Shown: positions 16,982 to 27,075 of the stretch, one piece after another
How positions within the stretch are numbered: position 1 is the first letter of the stretch
Layout: each line of letters starts with the position of its first letter
Origin: Microbacterium sp. Nx66
GTDB lineage: Bacteria > Actinomycetota > Actinomycetes > Actinomycetales > Microbacteriaceae
Direction of reading: 5' to 3'
Assembly (NCBI RefSeq): GCF_904066215.1
Contig: NZ_LR880474.1
Location: 2,232,001-2,296,000 of the forward strand
Length of the DNA: 64,000 bases
The notes under the pieces: model-generated
The model's database searches: none
What the model saw: only the letters and a program-made list of their open reading frames with translations
Told to the model about the DNA's origin: nothing
Position numbers and translations under genes: made by a program

Positions 16982-18135
16982 GAGGCGTAGGCGCTGTTCT
17001 CGTGCACGTAGTCGTGGGTGAGGTCGTTCGTGAGGACCGTGGCGGTGGCCTCCCCGACCTTGAGGTCGATCATCAGGTGCGTCGCTCGCGGCGTCAGGTC
17101 GACCTCCTCGCGCGGGCGGTCCGGGCCACCGGCGGTGCACACGCGGACGCCGTTCATCCACACGTCGACGTCGTACGGGTCGAACTGCGCGGCCGTGGTG
17201 CCGATCGCCGCGAGCACGCGTCCCCAGTTCGGGTCGTTGCCGAAGATGGCGGCCTTGAACAGGTTGTTGCGGGCCACCGAGCGGCCGACCTCGACGGCAT
17301 CCTGCTCGGAGACGGCGTGCTGCACCTCGATCGTGATGTCGTGGCTCGCGCCCTCCGCGTCGCCCTGCAGCTTGACCGCGAGCTCCTGGCAGAGCGTGGT
17401 GAGCGCCTCGGCGAAGTCGTCGAGATCGGGGGCGACCTCGGAGGCGCCGTTGGCGAGCAGCGTCACCTGGTCGTTGGTCGACATGCAGCCGTCCGAGTCG
17501 AGGCGGTCGAACGTGCGTCCCGTCGCCCGACGCAGCGCCTCGTCGGCCTGGAGCGGTTCGAGCACGGCGTCGGTGGTGAGCACCACGAGCATCGTCGCCA
17601 GACCCGGGGCGAGCATGCCCGCGCCCTTCGCCATGCCGCCGATTGTCCAGCCGTCGCGGGTCACCACAGCGGTCTTCGCAACCGTGTCCGTGGTCATGAT
17701 GGCGTGCGCGGCGCTCTCCCCGCCGTCCGAGCTCAGCTCGGTGATCGCCTGCGCGGTGCCGGCGAGGACCTTCTCGCGGAAGACCTCGTCGCCCGTCCCG
17801 ATGAGCCCCGTGGAGCAGACGAGCACGTCGCCCGCGCTGATGCCGAGCAGCTCGGCCGCCTTCTCCGCGGTCTGGTGGGTCGTCTGGAACCCGAAGCTGC
17901 CGGTGAAGCAGTTCGCCCCGCCGGAGTTGAGGACGACGGCCTCGACCACGCGGTCCGCGACGGCCTGCTGGGACCAGATGATGGGGTTGGCCTTGGCGCG
18001 GTTGCTCGTGAAGACGGCGGCCCCGACCTTCCGGGGGCCGCGGTTGACGACGACGGCGACATCGGGCTTGCCGGTGGACTTGAGTCCGGCGGCGACTCCG
18101 GCCGCCTCGAATCCTGCGGGGGCGGTGACGCTCAC
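16978..18135 (-). CDS. argJ: Bifunctional ornithine acetyltransferase / N-acetylglutamate synthase
   Basis: A 385-residue N-terminal-nucleophile enzyme that moves the acetyl group from N-acetylornithine to glutamate, recycling it. The self-cleavage site is the conserved [15 protein letters not shown] block, with the nucleophile at Thr181 (cut between Ala180 and Thr181), giving alpha and beta chains. Its presence means the operon uses the cyclic acetyl pathway and needs no ArgE. Whether it also accepts acetyl-CoA (bifunctional) cannot be read from sequence. 4-nt overlaps with argC and argB. Confidence 0.95.
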   Translation of the reverse strand: MSVTAPAGFEAAGVAAGLKSTGKPDVAVVVNRGPRKVGAAVFTSNRAKANPIIWSQQAVADRVVEAVVLNSGGANCFTGSFGFQTTHQTAEKAAELLGISAGDVLVCSTGLIGTGDEVFREKVLAGTAQAITELSSDGGESAAHAIMTTDTVAKTAVVTRDGWTIGGMAKGAGMLAPGLATMLVVLTTDAVLEPLQADEALRRATGRTFDRLDSDGCMSTNDQVTLLANGASEVAPDLDDFAEALTTLCQELAVKLQGDAEGASHDITIEVQHAVSEQDAVEVGRSVARNNLFKAAIFGNDPNWGRVLAAIGTTAAQFDPYDVDVWMNGVRVCTAGGPDRPREEVDLTPRATHLMIDLKVGEATATVLTNDLTHDYVHENSAYAS

Positions 18136-19229
18136 GGGGCGACTCCGTTCACTGAGAGGGCGCGGGTCTCGGGAAGCCCCAGCGCGATGTTCATGGACTG
18201 GACGGCAGCTCCGGCGGTGCCCTTGACGAGGTTGTCGACGGCGGTGACCACCGTCACGCGGTTCGCGGCGCGGTCGATCGCGAGGCCGACGAAGGCCGTG
18301 TTCGCCCCGAGAACATCAGCGGTGCGGGGGAAGGTGCCCTCCGGGAGCAGCTGCACGAAGGTCTCGTCGCCGTAGGCGCTCTCCCACGCCTGGCGGATCT
18401 CGGCGTCGCTCACCCCTTCGACGATCGGCGCCGTGGAGGTCGCCAGGATGCCGCGCGACATCGGGACGAGGACCGGGGTGAACGAGATCCGGATGTCCTG
18501 GGTCCCTGAGCCTGTCGAAGGGCCTGAGCCTGTCGAAGGGCCTGAGCCTGTCGAAGGGCGGGCGGCGGCGAGCGCCTGTCGGATCTCCGGGATGTGGCGG
18601 TGCGTGCCGCCCACCGCATACGGGTTGGCGGAGCCGAGGATCTCGGAGGCGAGGAGGTTCGTCTTCAGGCTCTTGCCCGCCCCGGACGGGCCGACGGCCA
18701 GGACGGAGACGATGTCGCCCGGGTCGATCACGCCGGCCGCGACACCGGGGGCCAGGCTGAGGCTCACCGTGGAGGCGTTGCAGCCGGGTGCGGCGATCCG
18801 GGTCGCGCCGCGGAGCGCCTCGCGCTGCTTGCCCCCTCCGACGAGGAGCTCGGGCACGCCGTACGTCCAGGGCTCGTGGAACGCCCCGCCGTAGAAGGCG
18901 TCCCACTCCGTCGAGGAGGTGAGTCGGTGGTCGGCCCCGGCGTCGATCACGAGCGGGGTGTCGCCGAGGGCGTCCGTGTACTGTCCGGACTGGCCGTGCG
19001 GGAGGGCGAGGAACACGATGTCGTGTCCGGCGAGGATCTCCGGCGTGGTGTCCTGCAGCGTGAGGTGGGCGAGCGAGCGGAGGTGCGGCTGATGGGCGAC
19101 GAGGGGCTGTCCGGCGTTCGAGTGCGCCGTGACGGTGCGGATCTCGACGTCGGGATGTGCGGCCAGGAGGCGCAGGATCTCGCCGCCTGCGTAGCCGGAG
19201 GCGCCGGAGACGGCGACGGAATACGTCAT
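18132..19229 (-). CDS. argC: N-acetyl-gamma-glutamyl-phosphate reductase with repeat-encoded insert
   Basis: A 365-residue NADPH-dependent reductase, the first gene of the operon. It has the N-terminal GASGYAGGE nucleotide motif (9-17), the catalytic Cys150 in AAPGCNAST, and GTHRHIPEI (208-216). Residues 224-245 are an extra loop of three Pro-Ser-Thr-Gly-Ser-Gly units encoded by a dispersed 18-bp repeat; the normal protein then resumes at [11 protein letters not shown]. The family is usually about 340-350 residues, so this loop accounts for the excess. The ATG lies 6 nt after TAAGGT (19236-19241): leaderless, or using AAGG as a weak ribosome-binding site. Confidence 0.96.
   Translation of the reverse strand: MTYSVAVSGASGYAGGEILRLLAAHPDVEIRTVTAHSNAGQPLVAHQPHLRSLAHLTLQDTTPEILAGHDIVFLALPHGQSGQYTDALGDTPLVIDAGADHRLTSSTEWDAFYGGAFHEPWTYGVPELLVGGGKQREALRGATRIAAPGCNASTVSLSLAPGVAAGVIDPGDIVSVLAVGPSGAGKSLKTNLLASEILGSANPYAVGGTHRHIPEIRQALAAARPSTGSGPSTGSGPSTGSGTQDIRISFTPVLVPMSRGILATSTAPIVEGVSDAEIRQAWESAYGDETFVQLLPEGTFPRTADVLGANTAFVGLAIDRAANRVTVVTAVDNLVKGTAGAAVQSMNIALGLPETRALSVNGVAP
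18505..18558. repeat. Three tandem copies of an 18-bp dispersed repeat inside argC
   Basis: Three perfect tandem copies of CCTGAGCCTGTCGAAGGG, preceded by GGTCC. On the coding strand they encode Pro-Ser-Thr-Gly-Ser-Gly units. The same sequence occurs in pheT at 25680-25723. It is a multiple of three and in frame in both genes. Confidence 0.95.
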
Positions 19230-19377
19230 GCTTCTACCTTAACGGTCGGGTCCTCGACGATCTCGGGACCGGGGGCGGGGCCGGAGGCGGCGACACCGGC
19301 ACTCGACCGCCGCGCGGACGCAGGCAGAAGGGCGGGGTCGCCTAGAATCGGCGGCCGCGACGTCGGCGCACGGCGAT

Positions 19378-19396
19378 GACGCTCGGGACGAGCGTC
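19378..19396 (-). terminator. Possible hairpin downstream of the thi operon
   Basis: GACGCTC-GGGAC-GAGCGTC is a perfect 7-bp stem, about 70 nt after the thiE-thiD-tenA stop and before argC. There is no clear U-run, so this is a weak terminator call. The rest of 19230-19468 shows no gene. Confidence 0.35.
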
Positions 19397-19468
19397 GAAG
19401 GAGCGGTGGCGACCGAAGGCATGCGGCGACGATAGCGCGAGCGCGTCCGGCACCGCAAATCCCGGGCG

Positions 19469-21616
19469 TCACACGACAGCGCGCGCGACCGGTGCGGCGA
19501 AGAAGGCGCGTTCGTGTGCGCTCGAGGTGAGGAAGGCGCGCCGCATCCGTTCCCGGCCGATGTCGTCGGTCCTCGCGGCCGCAGCGGCGACATGCGCGAC
19601 GGCCTGCCGCGTGCCCTCCGCGAAGGCCGGATCCGCGTAGGTCGCGAGCCACGACGCGTAGGGATGCCGGGGGTCGCGGGGCGCCGCGCCGAACGCTCCG
19701 GCATGGAGTCGCTCCCCCAGGTCGGTGTAGAGCCAGAAGCACGGCAGCACGGCCGCGATCAGTGCGGCGTAGTCGCCGCCGAACGCGACCGAGCGCAGGT
19801 GGTCGAGGTAGGCGATCGTCGCCGGGGCGGGCTCGGTGGCGAAGGTGGCGCCGCTCACGCCGGTCTCCGGTGTCAGCCACGACGCGTGCAGCTCCAGCTC
19901 GCCGCGGATCGCGCCGTGCGCTGCCTCGGCCCAGAACGCCTGCTCGTCCGGGGTCGGGGCGAGGCGCGACGCCTCCGCGAGCACCCTGGCGTACTCGCGA
20001 AGGTACAGGGCGTCCTGCGCGAGGTAGAAGACGAAGGCATCGCGGTCGAGCGTCCCGTCGGCGAGCGCACGCACAAAGGGCAGCGCATCGATGTCGCGGC
20101 GGATCGCGGCAGTCTCATCCCACCAGGCCACGGCCACCTCCTCCGGCGTCGACCGGGTCTCGACCCCGCCGCGTGCCCAGAGTCCCGCGAAGGGATGGAT
20201 CGGGCCGTGTCCTCGCCCGATCTCCAGGTCGTCCGCCGCGCGGAGGGACTCCCGCAACCAGGCGCGCGCGGCGCGGACCGCGGTCGCGGGATCGTCGCCC
20301 CGCGCCAGTCGTGTGGCCAGAGCCGCGGACAGCGAGCAGCCGGTGCCGTGGGTGTTCTCCGTCATGATGCGCGCCCCGGGGAACTCCACGTGCGTACCGG
20401 CTGCCGTGTCGATCAGGGCGTCCGGTGCCTCGTCCCCGGGCAGATGCCCACCCTTCACCAGCACCGCGGTCCCCGTATCGGCCGACAGCTCCTGCGCCGC
20501 GGCGAGCGCGTCCGCCCAGCCCGCCACCTCGCGCCCCGCGAGGACGGCGAGTTCGGCGAGGTTCGGGGTGACCACGGTCGCCAGGGAGAGCAGGCCCCGC
20601 AGCTCGCGCTCTGCGTCGGGATCGAGCAGTCGGTCTCCCGAGGTGGCGATCATGACGGGGTCCAGCACGACGATCGGGGGCTGCGTCGTCCGGAGCCAGG
20701 CGGCGACCGTGCGGATCACCTCCCCGTCCGCGAGCATGCCGATCTTCACGGCGTCGATGCGGATGTCGTCGGCGACAGCGTCGAGCTGCGCCCGCAGGAA
20801 CTCCGCGGGAGGGACATGCACGGCGCGGACGCCCTGCGTGTTCTGCGCGGTCAGGGCTGTGAGGGCTGCCATGCCGTAGCCCCCGTTCGCGGCGATCGCC
20901 TTGAGATCGGCCTGGATGCCCGCACCTCCGGACGGATCGCTGCCGGCGATGCTGAGCACGTGCGGCACCGCCCGTGCGAACCAGTGTCGCCGGAAGGCCG
21001 CGGCGGCGGCCCGGGGGTCCTCTGCCGCGCACAGCGCCGAGACCACCGCGATGCCGGACGCGCCGGCCTCACGCAACGCCGCCGCGTCCTCCAGGTCCAC
21101 CCCACCGATCGCGACGCACGGCAGCGGACTGCGCGCCACGAATGCGGCGAAGCCGTCGATGCCGAGCGGCGCCGGATGGTCGGGCTTCGTGCGCGTGGGG
21201 CGGATGACGCCGACCCCGAGGTAGTCCACCGTGCCCGGCGGCAGGGCGGCGACCTCGTCGAGGTGCGCGGAGGTGTTCGCCGTGAGCCCGATCAACGCCT
21301 CCGGGCCGAGAAGCTCGCGCGCGCGGAGCACCGAGGCATCCGCCTGGCCGAGGTGCACCCCGTCCACCCTGGCACCGCGACGACGGGCCTCGACGGCCGC
21401 ATCGAGGCGATCGTTCACAACGAGCAGCGCGCGACCGTCGATGGCCGCGGACAGGGCGAGGAGCTGCACGACGGTCTCCTCGTCCGTCGCCTCCTTGTCG
21501 CGCAGCTGCACGATGCGGACGCCGCCGGCGACGGCCTCTCGCACGGTCGCGACCACCCCGCGTGCGCCGCACAGCGCCCGATCGGTGACGAGGTACAGGG
21601 ACAGGTCGACGGTCAT
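19469..21616 (-). CDS. Trifunctional ThiE-ThiD-TenA thiamine enzyme
   Basis: A 715-residue fusion. Residues 1-210 are thiamine-phosphate synthase ([42 protein letters not shown]). Residues 218-475 are hydroxymethylpyrimidine (phosphate) kinase ([37 protein letters not shown]). Residues 490-715 are TenA-type aminopyrimidine aminohydrolase, with the catalytic Cys626 and Tyr630 in PCFWLY. Together they phosphorylate HMP twice, join it to the thiazole phosphate, and salvage degraded thiamine. The frame is open upstream, but the ATG at 21616 overlaps the thiM stop by 4 nt and starts the ThiE fold correctly. It is controlled with thiM by the TPP riboswitch. Confidence 0.93.
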   Translation of the reverse strand: MTVDLSLYLVTDRALCGARGVVATVREAVAGGVRIVQLRDKEATDEETVVQLLALSAAIDGRALLVVNDRLDAAVEARRRGARVDGVHLGQADASVLRARELLGPEALIGLTANTSAHLDEVAALPPGTVDYLGVGVIRPTRTKPDHPAPLGIDGFAAFVARSPLPCVAIGGVDLEDAAALREAGASGIAVVSALCAAEDPRAAAAAFRRHWFARAVPHVLSIAGSDPSGGAGIQADLKAIAANGGYGMAALTALTAQNTQGVRAVHVPPAEFLRAQLDAVADDIRIDAVKIGMLADGEVIRTVAAWLRTTQPPIVVLDPVMIATSGDRLLDPDAERELRGLLSLATVVTPNLAELAVLAGREVAGWADALAAAQELSADTGTAVLVKGGHLPGDEAPDALIDTAAGTHVEFPGARIMTENTHGTGCSLSAALATRLARGDDPATAVRAARAWLRESLRAADDLEIGRGHGPIHPFAGLWARGGVETRSTPEEVAVAWWDETAAIRRDIDALPFVRALADGTLDRDAFVFYLAQDALYLREYARVLAEASRLAPTPDEQAFWAEAAHGAIRGELELHASWLTPETGVSGATFATEPAPATIAYLDHLRSVAFGGDYAALIAAVLPCFWLYTDLGERLHAGAFGAAPRDPRHPYASWLATYADPAFAEGTRQAVAHVAAAAARTDDIGRERMRRAFLTSSAHERAFFAAPVARAVV

Positions 21617-22461
21617 CGGGCCTCCTCCTCGACGCGGGCGCGGGCGCGGAGGTCCGCCGGAGTCACGGCGGACAGGGCGTCGAGCAGTGCGACGGCGAAG
21701 CTGCCCGGTCCGCGGGAGATCTCCGCTGCCTGCTCGGCTGCGACCGTGTAGACGAGGGTCGCCGCGGCCACCGCCGTCAGCGCATCTGTCGCGGAGCCAC
21801 GGGCCACCCCGAGGAACGCCGCCATCACCGCGCCCAGGGCACACCCGCCGCCGGTCACCCGTGTGAGGAGCTCATGCCCGTTGGCGATGCGGATCACCCG
21901 CTCCCCGTCGGTGAGGAGGTCGACCGGGCCCGAGACGGCGACCAGGGAACCGTACCGGTGGGCGAGCTCGCGGGCCGCCGCAGCAGCCGCCTCGGTCCCG
22001 TCCGTCGCGTCGACACCGCGGCCGCCACTGCTGTGTCCGGCCAGCGCGAGGATCTCCGACGCGTTGCCGCGGATGGCGGTGGGGCGCAGCGCGGCGAGCT
22101 CGTGCGCGAGCGCCGTCCGCACCGGGAGGGTGCCGATCGCAACGGGATCGAGTACCCACGGCGTGCCGGCGGCGAGCGCTCCCGCCACGGCCTCCCTGCT
22201 CGCCGCCCGCTGCTCCGGGGTCGGCGTCCCGAGGTTGATGAGAAGCCCCGAGGCGGCAGCGGCGAACGGCTCGGCCTCGCCGACGATGTCGACCATGGCC
22301 GGCGCCGCCCCGAGCGCCAGCAGCACGTTGGCGGTGAACCCCGTCACGACGGCGTTCGTGATGCAGTGCGTCAACGGCGGCGTGGCCCGGACCTCCTTCC
22401 GCAGCCTTCCCGCCGTGACGGCGAGGTCGAGGACGGATTGCGGACGCACAGGATCGCTCAT
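21613..22461 (-). CDS. thiM: Hydroxyethylthiazole kinase
   Basis: A 282-residue ribokinase-like enzyme that phosphorylates the thiazole alcohol for salvage. It carries [20 protein letters not shown] near the N-terminus, GNASEILAL in the middle and the [13 protein letters not shown] block with the catalytic Cys near residue 200. The ATG at 22461 is preferred over the one at 22470 because it lies 8 nt after the GGGA of the riboswitch 3' strand, which serves as ribosome-binding site. It forms an operon with the downstream ThiE-ThiD-TenA fusion. Confidence 0.94.
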   Translation of the reverse strand: MSDPVRPQSVLDLAVTAGRLRKEVRATPPLTHCITNAVVTGFTANVLLALGAAPAMVDIVGEAEPFAAAASGLLINLGTPTPEQRAASREAVAGALAAGTPWVLDPVAIGTLPVRTALAHELAALRPTAIRGNASEILALAGHSSGGRGVDATDGTEAAAAAARELAHRYGSLVAVSGPVDLLTDGERVIRIANGHELLTRVTGGGCALGAVMAAFLGVARGSATDALTAVAAATLVYTVAAEQAAEISRGPGSFAVALLDALSAVTPADLRARARVEEEAR

Positions 22462-22467
22462 CGGCGA

Positions 22468-22545
22468 CATCCCTTCGCTAGTACGAACTAGATCAGGTTC
22501 GACGGGTGTGATCTCAGCCGCGGATGCGGCACCCCGTGTCACTGC
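22468..22545 (-). promoter_or_regulatory. TPP riboswitch (THI element)
   Basis: The minus strand shows the conserved aptamer pieces in order: ACACGGGGTGC, CTGAGATCACACCC, GAACCTGATCTAG and the closing GCGAAGGGA. This matches the thiamine-pyrophosphate aptamer core. The GAAGGGA of the 3' strand is also the Shine-Dalgarno for thiM, so ligand binding would directly hide it: translational control is expected, with no room for a separate terminator. Confidence 0.95.
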
Positions 22546-22553
22546 CTCGCAGT

Positions 22554-23525
22554 CTAGCGAGCGAGGGCGTCGAGCAGCGCCCGCTCCTCCGTCCGCGTGA
22601 GTCCGGCGCGGCGCTCCCGGTCCACGCCCCGTTCGCGCTCGTCCGCTACGACATGCTCCACCGTCTCGTCGAGGGGGCGGAGCGGGCCCCCGCTGCGCCG
22701 GTACCGCGCATTCGAGCGGGTCATGAATCCGCGCATCTCGGGCGGCAGCCACAGCGGCAGCGAGCGCGGCCCCGCCCAGTACGCAACGCCTTCGGCGACG
22801 AGGCGCTCCTCCGTGCCGACGACGACCGGCCCAGCGTGCCCCGCGGCCGCGCGCACCGTCCGGAGCACGTCCTCCAGGTCGCGCACGTCGCCGATCGCGT
22901 TCACGGCACCGGTGACGGTGGCGGACACGACGAACGCAGCGACGTCCTCGACGTCGATGACCTGCGTCGTGCGCCCTTCGAGCGGGGGAAGCAGCACCGG
23001 TTCATCCAGGGCACGGAGGAACGCCGCCGCCCAGTAGCCGAAGCGATCGCTCGGGTCACCGTCGCCGACGATGAGGCCGGGCCGGACGAGGAGTGCGCGA
23101 TCGCCGACGCCCGCCTGCACGGCATCCTCCGCCGCGACCTTCTGTCGCGCGTAGTCGTCGTCCTCACCGGCCTGCGCCGCCGGGTGCCGCGATGCCGACT
23201 CGTCGGTCCCGACCGTCTCGTCGTCGCGGTACACCGACATCGACGAGATGTACGTCCACCGAGCGGCACGGTCGCCAAGCGCACGGACCGCCCCGGAGAC
23301 ATGATCGGCGCGGGAGGAGACGTCGACGACGTGGTCCCAGTCCGTGCGCGACACCACGTCGTAGGCGGCCTCCTCATCGCGGTCCGCGAGAACGAGGGTC
23401 GCTCCCGGCGGTGCCGGCCGACCGCCGCGGGCCAGGCAGGTCACCGTCGCTCCCGCCCCGAGTGCGTGCGCGGCGATGCGCCCCGACAGCCATCCGGTTC
23501 CCCCGAGGATCAGCACATCCGTCAT
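22554..23525 (-). CDS. NAD(P)-dependent epimerase/reductase-like protein
   Basis: A 323-residue extended short-chain dehydrogenase-like protein. The nucleotide motif is GGTGWLSG (8-15), an atypical form of GxxGxx[11 protein letters not shown] is at about 92-101, and YARQK near 125-129 gives the Tyr-x-x-x-Lys pair. [12 protein letters not shown] follows. The substrate is unknown; proteins of this atypical group are often isoflavone-reductase-like or sugar-nucleotide epimerase-like. Its stop is only a few bases from the TPP aptamer, so thiM is either read through from this gene or has its promoter inside it. Confidence 0.8.
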   Translation of the reverse strand: MTDVLILGGTGWLSGRIAAHALGAGATVTCLARGGRPAPPGATLVLADRDEEAAYDVVSRTDWDHVVDVSSRADHVSGAVRALGDRAARWTYISSMSVYRDDETVGTDESASRHPAAQAGEDDDYARQKVAAEDAVQAGVGDRALLVRPGLIVGDGDPSDRFGYWAAAFLRALDEPVLLPPLEGRTTQVIDVEDVAAFVVSATVTGAVNAIGDVRDLEDVLRTVRAAAGHAGPVVVGTEERLVAEGVAYWAGPRSLPLWLPPEMRGFMTRSNARYRRSGGPLRPLDETVEHVVADERERGVDRERRAGLTRTEERALLDALAR

Positions 23526-23595
23526 GTGCCCATGTCATCAGGATCGACGACTCGGGGGAAGGGCCTCCGCTCAGAGCGGAGCGGCAGGACAGGCC

Positions 23596-23666
23596 GTCAC
23601 GCGAGTACAGGCGTCACGCGAGCGCAGCCCACCACGCGAGCACAGGCCATCACGCGAACACAGGCC
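23596..23666. repeat. Four imperfect 17-18 bp tandem repeats
   Basis: Units begin at 23596, 23613, 23631 and 23649, each of the form (g/a)(t/c)CACGCGA(g/a)CACAGGCC with one or two changes. They lie in the 225-bp gap between the SDR start and the DUF402 stop, on no supported gene. Nothing else is evident in that gap apart from GC-rich sequence. Confidence 0.8.
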
Positions 23667-23750
23667 ACCGGCACTGCTGTCGCCTGATGCCGCGCGAACG
23701 CCTGATCCCGCGCGGCCTCGGCGCCGTCGCGGAGGGCGGCCCCGAAGCGG

Positions 23751-24470
23751 TTAGGGGACGACGATCTCGTCGAGGCCGTCCAACACCGGGATGCTCCAGG
23801 ACGGGTCCGGTCGCCAGTCGATCCACTCCCGATCGAACGGCCAGTCGCCGGCATGGAAAGACGCGATGGCCGCGACCGCGTGCCGCTCGATCTGCGCCGC
23901 CTGCGCGGCGGTCAGCCGCCCCTGGTCGACGGCGGCGACCAGCTCGTCCTCGTCCTTCATCGCCACGCGCCCGTCCTGTGCGATCTCGACGTCGAGGACG
24001 TGATCGGAGGTGTAGGTGGCACTGTCGGTGCGCAGGTGCGCGTTCTCGAGGTTGACGTACCAGCCGGCGAAGTCCCACGTCGTCCCGGTGGCCGCGCTCC
24101 AGAACAGCCAGACCGACCACGGCACCCCCGCGGGCGCGATGCGCAGGATGCCGTTGCCCCACCACTCCTCGACGATCCGGCGCCGGGGCTCCCGCCACCG
24201 CCGATCGAGCGGGACGGTCCGGATGCGCTCCCCGTCCCGCGTGCCCTGGCCTTCCTGCTGCGTCCCGGCGGCAAGCCACGCGACGAGACCGCGCTCATCG
24301 TCACGGACGACGCGCATGGGGGTGACGGTCGCTGCCTCCCCCGTGGTCCACCCCGGCTTGCGGTAGTGCCAGTCGAGCTGCGCACCCGGCGAGAGGAACG
24401 GCCCCTCCCCGAGCGATCGCGCTCCGGCGGGGACCGAGGGTGGCGTGGGCTGCAGGAGGAGGCTCGTCAT
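23751..24470 (-). CDS. DUF402 domain-containing protein
   Basis: A 239-residue soluble protein. The second half shows the DUF402 pattern: WYVNLENAHLRTDSATYTSDH, LDVEIAQDGRVAMKDEDEL and a helical tail. DUF402 includes nucleoside di/triphosphate phosphatases and FomD-type hydrolases that bind Mg or Mn through the Asp/Glu cluster seen here. A phosphatase activity is therefore likely, but the substrate is unknown. The ATG is 6 nt after TAGCGT (24477-24482) without a Shine-Dalgarno (leaderless). It is isolated from pheT by a terminator. Confidence 0.82.
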   Translation of the reverse strand: MTSLLLQPTPPSVPAGARSLGEGPFLSPGAQLDWHYRKPGWTTGEAATVTPMRVVRDDERGLVAWLAAGTQQEGQGTRDGERIRTVPLDRRWREPRRRIVEEWWGNGILRIAPAGVPWSVWLFWSAATGTTWDFAGWYVNLENAHLRTDSATYTSDHVLDVEIAQDGRVAMKDEDELVAAVDQGRLTAAQAAQIERHAVAAIASFHAGDWPFDREWIDWRPDPSWSIPVLDGLDEIVVP

Positions 24471-24486
24471 CCGGCCACGCTATCGC

Positions 24487-24524
24487 GAGAGCGCACGGCT
24501 CCCCGGAAGGGGCCGTGCGCTCTC
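24487..24524 (-). terminator. pheT terminator
   Basis: A perfect 12-13 bp stem (GAGAGCGCACGG with its complement) carries extra C/G pairing in the loop and lies 4 nt past the pheT stop. It is very stable; the U-run is weak, as is common in this clade. Confidence 0.8.
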
Positions 24525-24528
24525 CCGG

Positions 24529-27075
24529 TCAGTCGCGGAGGGCGGCGCCGAAGCGCTCCGCGGCCACGGCGACGCCCGCCATCTTCGCCGCGGAGGCCTC
24601 CGCGGCGGTCAGCGTGCGGTCGTCGGCGCGGAAGCGCAGGGCGAACGTCAGCGACTTCGATCCCTCGGGCACGCCCTCGCCGCGGTAGTCGTCCACGAGC
24701 CGGACGGACTCCAGCAGTGCACCCGCGCCCTCCGCGAGAGCCGCGCGGACCTCGCCCGCCGGCACCTCGGCCGGGAGCGTGAGCGAGACGTCCTGCGTCG
24801 CGGCCGGGAACGTGGAGAGCGATGCCGCCACGATGCGTCCGCCGGCGAGCGTGAGCAGCCGGTCGAGGTCGAGCTCCAGCACGGTGGCGCGACCCGGCAG
24901 GTCAGCCTCCTCGGCGACGGCGGGATGCAGCTCGCCGACGTAGCCGACCTCCTCGCCGGCGGCGACGAGCGCACCGGTGCGTCCGGGGTGGAGCGCGGCG
25001 CGCTGCGTCTGCACGACGTCGAGCTCGATGCCCGCCGCGGCCCCGATCACGCGAACCGCGTCGAGCGCCTCGACGAGCCCGGCGGCCTCGGCGGCACGAC
25101 CCGGCTGGCGCGGCGACACGTTGCCGGTCAGCAGCACCGCGACGTGGCGCTCCTGCGGCGGGATGGAGGCGTCGAGCGCGGCGAGCACCTCATCCGACGG
25201 CCGGACGCCGAGCGGCGGGACCTCGGCGGTGCCGTACTCCACGCCCGGCTCCGGGACGAACACGGCGCCCGTCTCGAACAGCGCGAGGTCGGTGAGCCCG
25301 CGCGAGATGTTGCGGTGCGCGGTCTGCAGCAGACCGGGGATGAGTGAGCGCCGTAGGAACGGCACCTGCCCGTCGAGCGGGTTCGCGAGGCGGATGCTGG
25401 GCAGGTGCTCACCGGACGCGGAGCCGTGCAGATCGTTCTGCGCCTCGGTCGTGAACGGGAACGCCGGGGTCTCGACGAATCCTGCGGCGGCGAGAGCGTT
25501 CACCACGCGGCGACGCCCCTGCTGATGTGCCGTGAGACCGCGGCCGGACGGCGGCGTCGGCAGCACGGAGGGGATGCGGTCGAGCCCGTGGATGCGGGCG
25601 ACCTCCTCGGCGAGTGTCCACTTGTCGGTGAGGTCGGGGCGCCAGGTCGGCGGGATGACCGTCCACCCGGAGTCACCCTGGGTCCCTGAGCCTTCGGCCT
25701 GGGTCCCTGAGCCTGTCGAAGGGCTGACCTCGGCCCCGATCGTCGTCAGCGCGCCGGTGATCTCGTCGTCGGTGTAGTCGACGCCGATCAGCCCCTGCAC
25801 GAAGCCGCGCGGGAGCTCGATCTCGGCGACGAAGACCTCGGCGAAGAGCGCTCCGCCCTCCTCCGTGAGCGTGCCGCCGGCGAGCTCGACCATGAGGTCT
25901 GCTGCGCGGCGGGCCGCGACGAAGGGGATCAGCGGGTCGACGCCGCGCTCGAAGCGCTTGGACGCCTCGCTCGGGAGCTTGTGCCGACGGGCCGTGCGGG
26001 CGATGGTCGTCGCGTCGAAGGTCGCCGCCTCGATGAGGACGTTCCGCGTGGTGTCGCTCATCTCGGTGGTGCCGCCGCCCATGACGCCGGCGAGGCCGAT
26101 GGGACCGGAGTCGTCGGTGATGAGGAGGTCTTCGACGTGCAGCTTCCGCTCCACGCCGTCGAGCGTGGTCATCTTCTCCCCCGGCGTCGCGCGCCGGACG
26201 GTGATGCCGCCCGTGAGCTTGTCCAGGTCGTAGCCGTGCAGCGGCTGCCCGAGCTCGAGCATGACGTAGTTCGTGATGTCGATGAGCACACCCAGCGAAC
26301 GCATGCCGGCGAGGCTCAGGCGCGCGATCATCCACGGCGGAGTCGGCCGAGACGGATCGACGTCGCGCACGACCCGGGTGACGAACTCGCTGGCGCCGAC
26401 CTTGCCCCGCACCGGTGCCTGGTCGTCGACCACGGCCGTGTGCCCGGAACCGGGCTGCAGCTCGGCGAAATCGCGCTCGGCGGGGTCGCGGAAGGCCGCC
26501 CCCGTGGCGTGCGCGTACTCCCGGGCGACACCGCGCACCGAGAACGCGTAGCCGCGGTCCGGCGTGACGTTGATCTCCACCGCGACGTCGTCGAGGCCCA
26601 GCAGCGCGATCGCGTCCGTGCCCACGGGCGCATCGATACCGAGGTCGCTCAGCACGACGATGCCGTTGTGCTCGTCGCCGAGCCCCAGCTCGCGCGCCGA
26701 GGCGATCATGCCGTCGGACACGTGGCCGTAGGTCTTGCGGGCGGCGATGGGGAACGGGCCCGGGAGGACAGCGCCGGGCAGGGTCACGACGACCTTGTCT
26801 CCGACGACGAAGTTGTGCGCGCCGCAGACGATCCCACGGACGCCGCCGTGCTCGGGGCCGACGTCCACCTGGCACCAGTTGATCGTCTTGCCGTTCGACT
26901 GGGGTTCCGGCTCGAGGGAGACGACCTGGCCGACCACCACGGGACCCGTGATGTCGAACCGGTGCACGTCCTCCTCTTCGAAGCCGACGGTCACCAGTGC
27001 CGCGAGGACGTCCTCGGGCGTGGCATCCGCTGCCAGATCGACGTACTCACGCAGCCACGAAAGCGGGACGCGCAT
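24529..27075 (-). CDS. pheT: Phenylalanine--tRNA ligase beta subunit
   Basis: An 848-residue subunit of the alpha2-beta2 PheRS. The N-terminus [12 protein letters not shown] is standard. An EMAP/OB tRNA-binding domain lies at about 40-165, B3/B4 editing domains follow, then the B5 domain and the catalytic-like core, and a C-terminal anticodon-binding ferredoxin fold. The frame is open 215 codons further upstream, but that part is read inside pheS; the ATG at 27075 overlaps the pheS stop (TGATG). Residues about 451-465 ([16 protein letters not shown]) are an insertion encoded by the same dispersed repeat found in argC. Confidence 0.97.
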   Translation of the reverse strand: MRVPLSWLREYVDLAADATPEDVLAALVTVGFEEEDVHRFDITGPVVVGQVVSLEPEPQSNGKTINWCQVDVGPEHGGVRGIVCGAHNFVVGDKVVVTLPGAVLPGPFPIAARKTYGHVSDGMIASARELGLGDEHNGIVVLSDLGIDAPVGTDAIALLGLDDVAVEINVTPDRGYAFSVRGVAREYAHATGAAFRDPAERDFAELQPGSGHTAVVDDQAPVRGKVGASEFVTRVVRDVDPSRPTPPWMIARLSLAGMRSLGVLIDITNYVMLELGQPLHGYDLDKLTGGITVRRATPGEKMTTLDGVERKLHVEDLLITDDSGPIGLAGVMGGGTTEMSDTTRNVLIEAATFDATTIARTARRHKLPSEASKRFERGVDPLIPFVAARRAADLMVELAGGTLTEEGGALFAEVFVAEIELPRGFVQGLIGVDYTDDEITGALTTIGAEVSPSTGSGTQAEGSGTQGDSGWTVIPPTWRPDLTDKWTLAEEVARIHGLDRIPSVLPTPPSGRGLTAHQQGRRRVVNALAAAGFVETPAFPFTTEAQNDLHGSASGEHLPSIRLANPLDGQVPFLRRSLIPGLLQTAHRNISRGLTDLALFETGAVFVPEPGVEYGTAEVPPLGVRPSDEVLAALDASIPPQERHVAVLLTGNVSPRQPGRAAEAAGLVEALDAVRVIGAAAGIELDVVQTQRAALHPGRTGALVAAGEEVGYVGELHPAVAEEADLPGRATVLELDLDRLLTLAGGRIVAASLSTFPAATQDVSLTLPAEVPAGEVRAALAEGAGALLESVRLVDDYRGEGVPEGSKSLTFALRFRADDRTLTAAEASAAKMAGVAVAAERFGAALRD
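25680..25723. repeat. Dispersed repeat inside pheT
   Basis: GGGTCCCTGAGCCTGTCGAAGGG at 25701-25723 is the same element as in argC, preceded by a decayed copy (GGTCCCTGAGCCTTCGG) at 25681-25697. On the coding strand it adds Ser-Thr-Gly-Ser-Gly-Thr-Gln residues to a surface loop of PheT without breaking the frame. Confidence 0.9.

Noticed and set aside
19239..19880. 213-codon minus ORF between argC and the thi operon
   Set aside because: It overlaps the ThiE-ThiD-TenA coding region in another frame and has shadow-like composition.
23597..23854. 85-codon minus ORF covering the 18-bp repeats
   Set aside because: It overlaps the DUF402 gene end in another frame, and its repeat-derived residues show no protein-like pattern.
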